In this document: positions 24,754-64,000 of the stretch, one piece after another
Numbering within the stretch: position 1 is the first letter of the stretch
How the letters are laid out: each line of letters opens with the position of its first letter
NCBI GenBank assembly: GCA_911728455.2
Contig: OU452233.1
Span: 14,141,214 to 14,205,213 of the forward strand
Length of the DNA: 64,000 nt
Origin: Marthasterias glacialis
Lineage: Eukaryota > Echinodermata > Asteroidea > Forcipulatida > Asteriidae
Direction: 5' to 3'
Notes under the pieces: model-generated
The model's database searches: none
Seen by the model: the letters and a program-made list of their open reading frames with translations, nothing else
What the model was told of the DNA's origin: nothing
Made by a program: the position numbers and the translations under genes

Positions 24754-25480
24754 GGAGCAAGATTTGAGGTCTTCGAATGTTGAGCCCATATTCTACTCTT
24801 GAGAAACTTTGTTGAGCCAATATGCACATGTATCTGTAGCTCGGTCCTAGATTCTAACTAGGGTACAGGACGGTAACAACAATCCCAACCAGACAGGCCA
24901 AGCCAATACCATCCCAGTTTCACCACTCCAATGACCGTCAAATCATGAATCTGCTCATGGTGGGATAAATGTTTGTGCAGCACAGAGGGACGGCTAAAGC
25001 AGAGGACCCTAACGACCTCTTATGGTGACATCAAGGTCATGAGGCACTGAGGACATCACACAGTGAAGACCAGGTCACAGACTGCTAACAAGCCTCAGGC
25101 CTGGTATTCATTTTAGAGCTATTTTCTCACATCCCCGCCCCCCTCCAAGCTCACCAATGTTTGATAAAAATGAGCATGATAGAAAACACCCAGTGAACTT
25201 GACTGGACTCTGTGGCCGTTACCCTGACCTACATCTTTGTTGTTTGTCTGTACGTACCTCCTGGTGGTGGGGTGAAAAATCTGGGAAGTGAGGTGTTAGA
25301 CGTTGATATTTCCAGTTGGTGCTATTCTTAGCTGGAGAAAGAAACTCGTCCCACATGTTCCTCATCAGATATCAATTTGTGTCGACCAAAAGGAGCGTGG
25401 TGGAAAGCATCGAAGCGTCTTTTAAAAAGACTGTTCCAACTCTCCAAGATCCAGGAAAAGTTTTTACTGAACTTTAAACC
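24754..25480 (+). other. Possible non-coding exon start and GC-richer stretch
   Basis: TTTTCGTCCTACAG at 24740-24753 is a good acceptor. The following 350 bases are richer in GC than their surroundings and show no long frame. This could be a 5'UTR exon or an old insertion. Nothing else is recognised up to the sulfotransferase leader. Confidence 0.15.
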
Positions 25481-26489
25481 TCTACAAGGGTTTTTTTTTC
25501 CATTTTTTTAATACATATATAAACAGGATCATCTCATACTGTGTTTTTAAGTGCAAACTATTGCCCCATTTCTTGCCATATAACTTTGTAATGTCTTCTC
25601 ATCTTAGCAGTAGTTTGTAAAACGCAAGTCCAGGAAGTCATGTTGTATTTTTCAAAATAAAAGTAGATGAAACTTTAACCATTTTCTGCCTGCAACAAAG
25701 TAGGAAAAGGAAGGACAAAGTTGAGAGTAGGGCTACATGTATAGCAACTTCAATCTGACATTTTCGCCACTTATTACCCAACTAACAATTGATTACGTGT
25801 TTTAACTGCCTAGGGATCTAGTAAAAAAAGATAGTTTTTTTTACATAATATTTTTTTAATAGTAGGGTTGACTCAACAAATGGCTCGTTGAAATGGGTTG
25901 AATTAAATATATACATCCTTGCCAGTTCTTGCCGTTCATGAGATTAAATGATCCGAAGCATACACTCGGTCGCTACTCTCAAATTTTTTTGCTCTTTAAT
26001 AGCGTCAAATTGGCGCCTTCACCCCAGTTTAGGACGTCAGAGCACCATGTGTGAAGCCAGAGCACTATGTGTGAAGCCAAAAGATTAATCACTAGGAAGT
26101 GTGCGACATTGAAGTTATCAGATGATTATTCCAGCCAGTGGATGCATGAGTTAGTGCAAGATATGAAGCATTTGGATCTCTAATGAGCCTTATAATGTCA
26201 TAAATATTCAGAGACTAAAACATCTATCTATAATACTAGATTAAATATCAAGTTTTCTCTGTCGTCATCACATTTAAGTTACTTCAGACCTGTGAGACGT
26301 TGATCTGAGTTTGCAGCTTTTTTGAGGTCTGACTCACACGGTTTGCTTGGTTTCCTGTGACGTTGTGTCGGTATTGTGGACCTGAGTCAGACCAAATTTT
26401 ATGGTCATCAAACTCAGGGCAACACGGCTTTCTGAAGTCTAAAGGAAATCAAATGATTCCCTAGGGAATATTGGCAGTCAGCCTGTACT

Positions 26490-26604
26490 TTTGCTTTCTT
26501 CTTTCATTCAGCAATACTGTTTTAACCTCACACTTAAGTCAGTACTCTGCTGTACTAAAGCCACTGAAGTATCTAAGTTGTGTTTCTCCTGCAACAAGTA
26601 AACC
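26490..26604 (+). promoter_or_regulatory. Probable 5'UTR splice acceptor and leader of the sulfotransferase
   Basis: A pyrimidine-rich tract ends in CAG at 26509-26511, about 93 bases before the ATG. This suggests the coding exon starts near 26512 and that the promoter and first exon lie upstream, beyond a 5'UTR intron, which is common in this family. The acceptor is seen; the intron is inferred. Confidence 0.45.
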
Positions 26605-27900
26605 ATGAACCGTGGAATTTTTTACATAATCGTGGCCTGCTCTCTAGTACTTCTTTCTATACTAACCTTCACCCAAGTTCTTTCGAATCAAACAGCGAGG
26701 TTGAATCACAGGCCTGTGGAGATACCTGTAGAATGGGGACACTTAAGAAGAAATCATTCCACGAGGTATGTTACCTCGAGTGCTGTTCCGATAGAGGTAC
26801 TAGATACCATGGATGTGGTGAAACAAAGAGAGATCCACAATGAAACAAATGCCACATTAGTCAGCCAAAGTACCAACCCTGTGATCAACCAACAACGGGG
26901 GCTGAAAATCATGGTGCTCGCCAGAATGCGAACTGGCTCAACGCTCCTTGGGGAAATCTTCAACCAAAATCAACAACTGATGTATCTGTTCGAGCCGCTC
27001 CACGCTACGGACAGCATGATCAGAATGGGGTTGATGGCACCCAGCAAGATGAATACAGCCATGAGAAATATCCTTGGTAAGCTCGCACATTGTACGTTCC
27101 CTACGGAGTTCATGCATGACATTTACAATTGGGGCATTGCAAAGTCCAAGAGTAGAACCGTCCACAAGATATGCAAGGCTACATCTCGCTGCTCAGCAGT
27201 CGTCCCTGGCATGTTCGTTGAGAGCTGTCGGCGGCACAAGGGCAACATGGCCATGAAATTCATTCGTGCCGACCTGGGGACTGTCCAACCTCTTATAACC
27301 AAAGACAAACTCAACGTCAAAGTAATACATCTCATCAGAGATCCACGTGGTACAGCAAACTCAAGAAAGGGCTTTTACTGCCTTCGCAAAAAAATTCCCG
27401 CCAAAGACTGTACATTGGATAAGATTAAATTGTTAGACCATGACCCAAATAATTTTAAATTCAACACAGTTCACAAACTGTGCCAGTGGATGCGACAAAC
27501 TGTATCAGCTGCATTGCAGAGGCCGGAATGGCTGCGAGGGCGCTATAAACTCATCCGATATGAGGATTTAGCAGCAGAACCGTTGCGCTTAACACAGGAC
27601 ATCTACAAGTTTCTTGGGCTTCCTATGCAGCCTGAGGTAATCCAATGGGTTAGAACAAACACCCAGGAGAACACCAGTAAGAGTACAAGGACTTTTAGCA
27701 CTAAGAAGAACTCCACCGAGGCTGCCATGAACTGGCGTAGTTCACTGAGTTTTAAAGAGGTCAAAGACATCGAGGGGAAATGTGGCGATATAATGAAGAT
27801 GCTGGGATATCAGCCAATTTTAAGTGCTGATGATTTGACAAATTATAATGTATCTGTTACTTTACCGCTGAATATTGGTGCAGATATAAGCTTTGTGTAG
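26605..27900 (+). CDS. Carbohydrate 6-O-sulfotransferase (GlcNAc/Gal-6-O type, CHST1/CHST3-like), intronless CDS
   Basis: A single open frame of 431 residues encodes a type II Golgi membrane enzyme expected to move sulfate from PAPS to C6 of GlcNAc, Gal or GalNAc on glycans. Residues 1-5 are a short cytosolic tail and about 6-24 a hydrophobic anchor (IFYIIVACSLVLLSIL). A stem follows with N-glycosylation sequons at N28, N50, N79 and N82. The 5'-phosphosulfate-binding motif is at about 106-116 (ARMRTGSTLLG), followed by FNQ and YLFEPL at 119-132, typical of the CHST1-7 family. The 3'-phosphate-binding motif is at 241-253 (IHLIRDPRGTANS), and a WRSSLSF...CGDIMKMLGY tail closes the domain. The length fits the family (about 390-480). 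Intronless CDSs are usual here. ATG 26605 is chosen because the anchor follows it directly. The acceptor substrate cannot be told from sequence. Confidence 0.93.
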   Translation: MNRGIFYIIVACSLVLLSILTFTQVLSNQTARLNHRPVEIPVEWGHLRRNHSTRYVTSSAVPIEVLDTMDVVKQREIHNETNATLVSQSTNPVINQQRGLKIMVLARMRTGSTLLGEIFNQNQQLMYLFEPLHATDSMIRMGLMAPSKMNTAMRNILGKLAHCTFPTEFMHDIYNWGIAKSKSRTVHKICKATSRCSAVVPGMFVESCRRHKGNMAMKFIRADLGTVQPLITKDKLNVKVIHLIRDPRGTANSRKGFYCLRKKIPAKDCTLDKIKLLDHDPNNFKFNTVHKLCQWMRQTVSAALQRPEWLRGRYKLIRYEDLAAEPLRLTQDIYKFLGLPMQPEVIQWVRTNTQENTSKSTRTFSTKKNSTEAAMNWRSSLSFKEVKDIEGKCGDIMKMLGYQPILSADDLTNYNVSVTLPLNIGADISFV

Positions 27901-28261
27901 GACTTTTAATCAATTTAATTGATTACCTGTTCATAAAACTGAGTACATACGATGCAAAGTTGTGGCTTCATTGTCCCATGCATTGTGTATAAACCATCTT
28001 GAAGACTTACTCCAGTGAATCTGATACATATTTAATATGTCTATTAATAATTCGTCAAAAAGGTTGCTTTTGCATCCACATGCTCGATGGAATGGAAAAT
28101 TTACCACCGTCCTACTTATAAAAAACTTAACATAGTTCATATGGTTCTACTAAATTTTTTACAAAATGTTTTCGCTTTTAAAGACGTATGGCCAGTTATA
28201 ATAGATGTTCATTTTTACATCAGGGATAAAGACTTTTACTTGCTTTTTTTTACCCATACAC

Positions 28262-28420
28262 CGATGTGTTGTCTAGGTGGTAAGACATCTGCTCTAGAAT
28301 GGCAGGGGCCATGGGTTTGAATCCCACCTGAGCATTATGCCTGTGGACTTTTTTCACAGGACTTGGGGGAAGATACTGAGTAGTCTGCAACAATAGTAAT
28401 GAATATTAAATGTTTTGGTG
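28262..28420 (+). mobile_element. tRNA-derived SINE after the sulfotransferase
   Basis: ACATCTGCTCTAGAATGGC and B box GGGTTTGAATCCCACC match the SINE at 20655. Confidence 0.5.
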
Positions 28421-28591
28421 CAAAAAAAGGGGCCAGACTGTTTTGCCCTTTCAGCCTCAATTTGGTTACCTTGATTTTGCATGGGAGGAAATCAAAATGG
28501 CTGTCCCATAATGAAGGTAATACTACCCATTAAATCATGTTGTTAGATTTTCAGGCTTTTTTTTTTCATGACATTAAATTGATGTCGATAA

Positions 28592-28676
28592 AATAAAAGC
28601 GTTTATGATTATTGCCACTAGATTAATCAATAGAAACTATAAAATTGTAAATAGTTACTCATAAAACTCAAATAAA
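28592..28676 (+). promoter_or_regulatory. Candidate poly(A) signals for the sulfotransferase
   Basis: AATAAA occurs at 28592-28597 and again at 28671-28676, about 700-780 bases after the stop. If used, the 3'UTR would include the SINE at 28262-28420. Without transcript data the choice is open. Confidence 0.35.
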
Positions 28677-29394
28677 ATTGTTAGACATAAAATGTTCTTT
28701 ACATTATTTTTTTAACATTTACAAACTAAAATGCAAAAAGCTGGATTAATTTTTATTTTAATTATACCAAAAAAAGGTTTCTTGATACAGGGACAACTCG
28801 ACCAAAGCAATGTTTTATTTAGCAATTGCTTGAGAAATTTGCAAGCCAAGAGTATTTTTGAAAAGCACTACAAGAATGTGAAAAGAATGTGAATGTAAAG
28901 GCCATGTACTTCATGTTGGAAATGGATAAGCCCTCCGCCAAAACTCTATTTTGTGAAGGGAAAGATTTTATTTATTTTATTTATTTATTGACCAAACCAA
29001 CAGCGGACAAGCCGCCAATTACAGGAATGGATGAAAAACAAGAATTGAAATATATATACTGTGAAATAAATATTCATATACATATATAAAAGTATTCAGT
29101 GAGACATTTTGTAAATAATTTGTCGCTTTCATGAGTGTGGCATCAGTAAACAGTTAACCATTCACATTGAATCTGCTTTACTTGATGAAAAATATCCTTT
29201 GATTACACACAATATTTTGTTGAAATTACATCCAGATATGTTTTTTCTCTGCGACAACGATACTACCTTTATTTTACTGTGACCGTGTTTGTTATGTTCC
29301 CTGTGTCTAAATGTGAAAACTGAACATCATTCTTCATAAATGGAGCCCATGTATTTTTTTCCCCAACAGCCATACTTTGTAACATGGGCCTTAT
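28677..29394. other. Non-coding stretch
   Basis: A TTTATTTATTTATTG run with GCCAATTACAGGAATGGA at about 28965-29030 looks like a retroelement tail region. No gene. Confidence 0.3.
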
Positions 29395-29520
29395 TTAAAC
29401 CACTGCTTGGGCTTGGGCTTGGGCTTTGGCTCCATTTTGTTATTTAGAAATCATGCACTTTCCTTACAGGCTTCAATAGGCAGACGGAGCCCAAACTGGA
29501 GCCATGGTTTCGACGGGCCA
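29395..29520. repeat. Fold-back element, CCACGG-GGGCTTG family, copy 2
   Basis: AAACCACTGCTTGGGCTTGG and GAGCCATGGTTTCGACGGGC form inverted arms. It resembles 4107-4240. Confidence 0.5.
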
Positions 29521-29555
29521 TAGGCTGTGTCTACAGACTAATTCTAGCAGCTTGT

Positions 29556-29712
29556 TCATGGGCGTTTACAATACTGCAACTATGGCTGCCGCACGCTCGC
29601 ATCGACACACGCACTGTGAATCCTATATACTGGTTGGTACGTATGCGTGCTGACACGCTGTTGTCGTGTCGCATGCGTGTACGGCAGCCATAGCTGTGGT
29701 GGTGTAAAATAC
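29556..29712. repeat. Fold-back element, CTATGGCTGCCG arms
   Basis: CTATGGCTGCCG at about 29580 and CGGCAGCCATAG at about 29680 are inverted, with CpG-rich sequence between. The outer flanks also pair loosely. Confidence 0.5.
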
Positions 29713-30037
29713 CAAAAATGAGTGCTGCACGGATTAGTGTATAACAAAGGTGTTCAGCTTGAACTCCGTCATCAATTTTGGCACAGAGTGTACATTTTGC
29801 ACACTGTTTCCAACATCAAACAGAGGCTCGAGCCAGAGCCAGAGCCGAGGTTTGGGAAAAGCCCTTGGTGCTCGAGCCGTAGCCGCTAATTCAGAAACTA
29901 CCATAGTTTTGAATGTGGAAAAAAACAAAATTACTGTATTAAAACCCTACAATGGCCAATGACCTCTATTGGCTTTTATTGTATTACATCCATCTTTGTC
30001 ATAATTGTATGTAACTACAAAACTAATTTAAACATAA

Positions 30038-30138
30038 GGGCCCAATTTCATGGCTCTGCTTACCGCAGAATTCTGCGCTTACAGCCCATAGAATCAAGAG
30101 CAGAATTCTGCAGTAAGCAGAGCCATGAAATTGGACCC
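30038..30138. repeat. Fold-back MITE, GGGCCCAATTTCAT family, short copy
   Basis: About 40-base arms GGGCCCAATTTCATGGCTCT and AGAGCCATGAAATTGGACCC, both with GCAGAATTCTGC. Confidence 0.65.
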
Positions 30139-30255
30139 AGTTCTGTTGATAGCCAAAGTGGGTCAGACTTTTTAGTCTCTTCCAGCCTACGTTTGATGCA
30201 TTAAGTTTTAGTCTCAGAGAAAAACAAGATGGCTCCCCTTGACAAATATCAATAG

Positions 30256-30401
30256 TTAAAGGGGCTGTGTCGTCATGATTATAGCAGTAAATGGAATAAC
30301 CCAGGTACTACTACGCATGCGTGCGCAATATCTAGGTAAGTTTTCATCTTTCCATGCACAGCCACAGACCTGCTATAATTATGACGACACAGCTCCTTTA
30401 A
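30256..30401. mobile_element. 146-bp palindromic MITE with TTAA ends
   Basis: TTAAAGGGGCTGTGTCGTCA and TGACGACACAGCTCCTTTAA (one base apart) are inverted, with further pairing at ATTATAGCAG/CTGCTATAAT. TTAA at both edges suggests a TTAA target site. Confidence 0.6.
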
Positions 30402-33400
30402 TGGTTGGAGCATACCAGAAACAGACAATTTGCAAATAATTATAACCAACGTTGTTACTTATATTAAGCTGTAAATTCATTTTATGTCAGTTATTTAAAG
30501 TTAAGATATATTGTAAAGTCAAGTGTCAATTGTCATGGTCAAACTGGATTGAAGTAGAGATCAGTTTATTATCAATAACACTGTGAAATAAAACTTAGTG
30601 TAGGTCATAAATGTTTTGTAATGTACCATGTAATATAAAAATGTAGGTATTAATATTTTAAGAAATCAAATAGAAATATGCAACTCTTTATGACAGAATT
30701 AATTTTCATCTTGAATTTGTTTATTTAATATTTTATGTTGACATATAACTATTATGTGATTCTGGAATTTTAGTTGAAATATCCATAATGTGATAATAAA
30801 TTCTGAATGTGTACTGTGTACATAAGTAACAACAATTGTGCTGTTGTTGACTACACTCCAAAGGTGTTTTGTGAAAATATATTTCTTAAGTTTTTGTTTT
30901 GTTTTGCGTACTATTAGGAGCTTAATGCACATATTTTGATAATGGGAGCAACCTGCATCTTTTTTGAAGGTTCAAATATGGAAGCTCATTGATTTTATTG
31001 TTCATCCTAAACCAATGCTCTAGAATCCATGGTCCTCTTTTGGTGACTCTCAACAGAAGCAATTTTCTGACGTAAAATTTACAGGTGGAAACAATTTCTG
31101 GGAGAAACGTGAAAACAGGTCAGTTACTACAACAGTTCGTGACGTAGGTACATCTCTTGAAAATGAATGTTATCATGGAGGAAGGAAAAAGCTGTTATCA
31201 AAATAATATACAGGCCTGCGCTGTGGCCTTTATAATTGTCCTCACTAATAAAACTGAGTCTTTAGATTTGTATTAACATTAGATTTGTATGATTCAGCCT
31301 TAGCCAATTTCTAAAACAAATTGAATATACAATTTTCGACTGTTAGTTTTTGTTTAAGGCGGTAGAAATCTCAGTCTTGAAACTAAGCCCAATCAAGCCA
31401 ACAGCTCAAAAAATGTTTGGTCTATTGACAAGCTCCTAAAGACCTTGGAACCAGGCTATGAAGGCCGCCCTTACTTTTGCCCACCACGATCGGCAAAACT
31501 GGCGGCTGTGACGTTGCTAAATAAAGGTCTATAGGTCAAACGCGCCCGGTTCAACACAATTTCTTGGCAGCTGATGCTTCTGTCGTCATGGTGGATGGAG
31601 TAAAGGAGATCAGAGAATATACCGCCCTTTTGCTAAAGTTACAAAATGTGTTTTTTGTTCTCATCGTAATTGTACAGATCACCATGAGCAGATTTGTTCA
31701 AAATGTATTTTTCAACCTGTTTTTAAAAAGTGCACAATGAGGTTGTTGAAACAATGATGCCGCCATACAATTCCCAATGGATCTGCCGTCTCTCACGGAC
31801 CGGAACCACCAATAGAGGGGGTAAAGTAACTTTCTCAAGCCAGCCAAATGATGCACCCACTATAGTATTCCACTCTAGACAGATTTGAGAGCCAATTATC
31901 AAGGGATACAGTGTAAAACTGCACAATTATGGCTGGAGTTGTTGACTTCCAACTTGAAGTACTGGCGTGCCAGTATTTTTTGCAAGGGAGGTGGGGCATT
32001 GATCCTATTTATAGATGGGGCAATTTCTTTAAAAATAAATTGCCTGATAGTAGCAAATTTCAGTATTTCAGTACAGCAGAGGGGGAAATGTTTCAGCCCC
32101 CTTGCCTCCACCCGGCTACACCACTGACTTTGGATGACCCAGGGTCATTATTATAGATTGCTCGGAGGTTTGGAAATGTATACAAGGCAGTGTATAGGGG
32201 TATTTTTGTTTGGATAGAGATTGATAAGATAACTATGGGCAAGGAAGGACGTTCTTTCATCGTTTTAAAGTATAACTATACGGTACAAAAAAATTCAAGT
32301 GAGAAGTCCTAAATAAAACTAAGACACTGACATGTCAGTGTTTGCACTGTGTTTTTTGTGTGGTGTTAATGCATATGGATACAGAGAAATAAGAGCCATT
32401 TACAGGGTTTGCAAAAGGAAAATCCTTATGTTGTCGTTTTTTTTTTTTTTTGGGGGGGGGTGGGTGCAATTTTTGCAGTTGCTCAAAACAAAATACCTTT
32501 TTAGACGTCATCTTTGATGCAGCCTATTTCATTAAAAAAATCAAATATGCTCCATGGAGAGAGGATGACCAAATGTTGTGACACGACCATGATTTCAAAA
32601 CAAATGGCTGGGGAAACCTCTGGGACCGATAAGCACATGTTTTTATGTTGTTTTATGTTTGTTATAGTTGTTCGTTTTTTTTTTTGGGGGGGGGGCGGGG
32701 GAAAATGAAACATGATCAGTCGCATTGAATGGTTCTAATAAACGTTTCAACTTGATGTTTTTTGTAAAGACCCCATCGTGCCCTGGAGTTCCTCGTAAAA
32801 TAATTTGGGCCAAAGCATACTCCCCCTTTTGACCAGTATTAATCGTTTTTGAATAACTATAATTTCGACCACTGAACATGTTTTAAGGGAAAGGGTTTAA
32901 TTGACAGATTTATGGGGTTTGGCAATTTGAGAGGGGCAAGTGCCTGAAGCGTGTTAAAGTGGGAGGTATCATATCCTCTGCTGCCCATCTGGACACGCTA
33001 CCCCGGTATCCTGTATTATATCTAATAAATTTCTGTCTGTAATTTAGCGCCTTCCCATGGGCATTAGGATTTGAAACTGTACATGGCGGGAGAGAACTAT
33101 CTTGAAAATCCGAAATACTAAAAAAAAACATCTTCCACAAACTCCGTACAATGATTAAAAGCGACTAATAATTCACGTCTTGATCAGTTTCGGTCTGTCA
33201 CTCGATCAAGTATAAAACCTTCCCGCCAGCGTAGCCTGGGGGTTCACTGGGGGTGGGGGCAAGGGGCGTTGCTTTTCAGTTCGGGGGCAGGGGACATTTA
33301 AAAAAATAAATTACGTATATCTACATTTGTTTTATTGGGGCACCTGGGGGCACTGGAAATTTGTTGGGACACGTGCCCTAGCCCCCGCCTCCTGTCCCCT

Positions 33401-34232
33401 TGGCTACGCCGCTGAGCGTATGTTTTAGGCCTAGGTGTTTTTTTTCTTCTTTTTTAATTTGAATATTGATTAGAATATCACAGACAACATATCGGCCCAT
33501 TTGGGGTAATTTATAAATAAACTGTATACGGTCTTAATTAATCAAACAACTCATGGCATGAATTAGAAAGAATTGGTTACGGACGCGTATCTAGGACATG
33601 GCAGAAGAAACAAAAACCCGGGTTACTATTTTTTTCTAACATGTCCTGAAAGAATACGCCTCCGTATTCACTTTATTATTATTTGATTTTAGTCAATGTG
33701 TTAATAAGATAGGCCTACTGCGGCCCCTCAAAAAGGGCTATACAGATTTATGTTCTCTTTAATTTGATTAGGAGTCCGGCCTTCAATGAATTTTCCCTTA
33801 AAAAGATAATGAAATATTTGTTGCAATTTTATAAAGTTGTGTCCCCCCCCCCAAAAAAAAAAAAAAAAAAAAAATGAGCACCAATTATCCTGCAATAATC
33901 TTGAATAATGGTACGTACACCCACCGCCAACTCGGACTTGTACATTGTGTTGTGCGGCGAAGCGGTGCCGAGTTTGTTCGAAAGTTAATAAAGCTATAAA
34001 GATTAGTGTCGAGTTTGTCAGGTCAGTTGCGTTCATGTTTTTTTTTTTATCTATTGATGAAAATAAACGTTTTAATTTATTTCGTAAAAATTATATTCTT
34101 AAAAACAAAATAAAAAATATAAAACCGTATAAGTATTTTTAAATCTCAAGAAACGTTTTAGTTTTCTTTAGAATTAATTATTGTAATTACAAGACAGTTC
34201 ATTACAATACTTGGTAGCGTTCGAGGCTGGCA
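30402..34232. other. Intergenic stretch before the helicase
   Basis: Holds poly(T)-to-poly(G) junctions at about 32439-32461 and 32675-32701, a poly(C)-to-poly(A) junction at about 33843-33874, and G-rich old repeat matter near 33220-33420. No gene was recognised. The helicase promoter should lie in its last part. Confidence 0.35.
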
Positions 34233-34344
34233 ATGAAAAGCCGCTGTCTGGCTATGTCTCTCCGTTCCTGCCGTCGAAACTTTCCAACACTTCACACAAC
34301 AGTTCTAAAATTTCATCGCCAATTTCTCACATTTTTACCTAGTA

Positions 34345-34352
<8 letters not shown>
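34233..34352 (+). CDS. Possible overlapping upstream ORF of the helicase (39 codons)
   Basis: ATG at 34233 opens a frame that ends at TAA 34350-34352. It therefore overlaps the helicase start codon (34345) by 8 bases in another frame. It matters only if transcription starts upstream of 34233, which I cannot see. The peptide (MKSRCLAMSL...) resembles nothing I know. An overlapping uORF would normally lower main-frame initiation. Seen: both frames. Inferred: any control role. Confidence 0.3.
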
Positions 34353-63149
<28,797 letters not shown>

Positions 63150-63316
63150 ATGCCCTCTGAGGGACACGGTAAGACCATTCAGGGTGTGAGGTACCTACTC
63201 TCAGAAAAAGAAGCAAATATCAGTTTCTTACAATATTAAGGTGGCTGTATTTTTTTTTATGTTTTGAGATTGTTTCTTGTCTTAGAAACACTTACGAGAA
63301 TCCTGTAATTAAAAAA

Positions 63317-63322
63317 ATAAAA
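63317..63322 (+). promoter_or_regulatory. DDX3: Candidate poly(A) signal of the helicase
   Basis: AATAAA lies about 170 bases after the stop, with a GT-rich stretch some 20 bases further on. DDX3 mRNAs often have longer 3'UTRs, so later signals may also be used. Confidence 0.45.
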
Positions 63323-64000
63323 CTGTAAAAGATTCAGGATTCTTTGTGGTTCTCTTCAATCACAGCATTACATATATTAAAATAGCGACTGATCTTTTCT
63401 GTATTTCATAGCAAAGTCAGAAAAATATTTATAATTTCCAAGGAGTCTCTATTTTTGTTAAAAAGTAAAGATTTGGTTTGATACCTATAAGGAAGAGGGT
63501 AAGAAGCTTTGATCAAGAAATGGGAAGACAGTGTCTTGATTCGTATAGACTTTAAAAACTATTTATAAACATGACGTCATGATGTGAATGTAAATGACTA
63601 TTATAGACTGGTACCGAGCATCCTGAATGTATGGTAACAAAGACAAAAAGAAAACAGACAGGACAGGTGGCTTATATATACCACCACCTGTTTTCTTGTC
63701 TTTACTAAGTGATTGATTAATTAATTACAGTAAGTTAAATGTTATACTTAAAGCATAGTTGATGTTTTTTGGCAGTAGTTTTTTTTTCTGTAGGAGTTGG
63801 TATATTAGTTATGGCCCCTGCATTGTTAGTATTTAACGGTTATTAAATATGTAGTGTCAGTGATTAAAATGTTCAAAAACAACACAATTTTGCTAAGGTA
63901 AAGGAAAAACAATGATGAAAAAATCAGAAAGATATTATTTGATACTCTGTGTGTCCCTTGATGTTGACTTTGCATTGAAAGTTCACTCTGATTCATCGTG

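Overview
The window is eukaryotic and animal. It has long introns with GT-AG borders, AT-rich non-coding DNA full of small inverted-repeat transposons, and tRNA-derived SINEs whose tails resemble LINE 3' ends. The protein matches and repeat types fit a marine deuterostome. An echinoderm, possibly a sea star, is my inference; the sequence does not prove it. No bacterial, viral or organellar block was seen.

Two protein-coding genes can be supported, both on the + strand. (1) An intronless CDS at 26605-27900 encodes a 431-residue Golgi-type carbohydrate (GlcNAc/Gal-6-O) sulfotransferase. A probable 5'UTR splice acceptor lies just before it. (2) A DDX3/PL10/belle DEAD-box RNA helicase fills 34345-63149. 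I placed 16 coding exons whose lengths sum to 2214 nt (737 codons plus stop). All splice phases are consistent and all helicase motifs are present. An overlapping upstream ORF may control its start codon. Its introns hold possible alternative splice signals: tandem in-frame donors, an 8-nt microexon and decayed copies of the exon 10 acceptor.

The first 26 kb are gene-poor. They contain LINE 3' fragments (740-1060, 8155-8545, 8706-9045), SINEs on both strands, a piggyBac-like TTAA MITE family (4824, 6538, 17768; a fourth copy lies at 42116 in the helicase gene), a long-terminal-repeat MITE family (6298, 12645, 16110; another at 48174), fold-back elements, a 240-bp tandem duplication (14798-15260), one candidate non-coding exon (10586-10735) and one frameshifted coding-like remnant (2311-2649).

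Between the two genes (27901-34232) lie a SINE, five fold-back elements and poly(T)/poly(G) tracts. The helicase introns carry two large fold-backs in intron 1, transposon derivatives of more than 1 kb in intron 3, a tRNA-like sequence in intron 5, a 738-bp inverted-repeat element in intron 6, a Penelope-like retroelement remnant in intron 11 and many SINE and MITE copies.

The two genes have no obvious functional link: one acts in glycan sulfation, the other in RNA remodelling and translation. I found no clearly new multi-gene system. The most useful leads are the helicase splice oddities and several repeat families that I can describe but not name.
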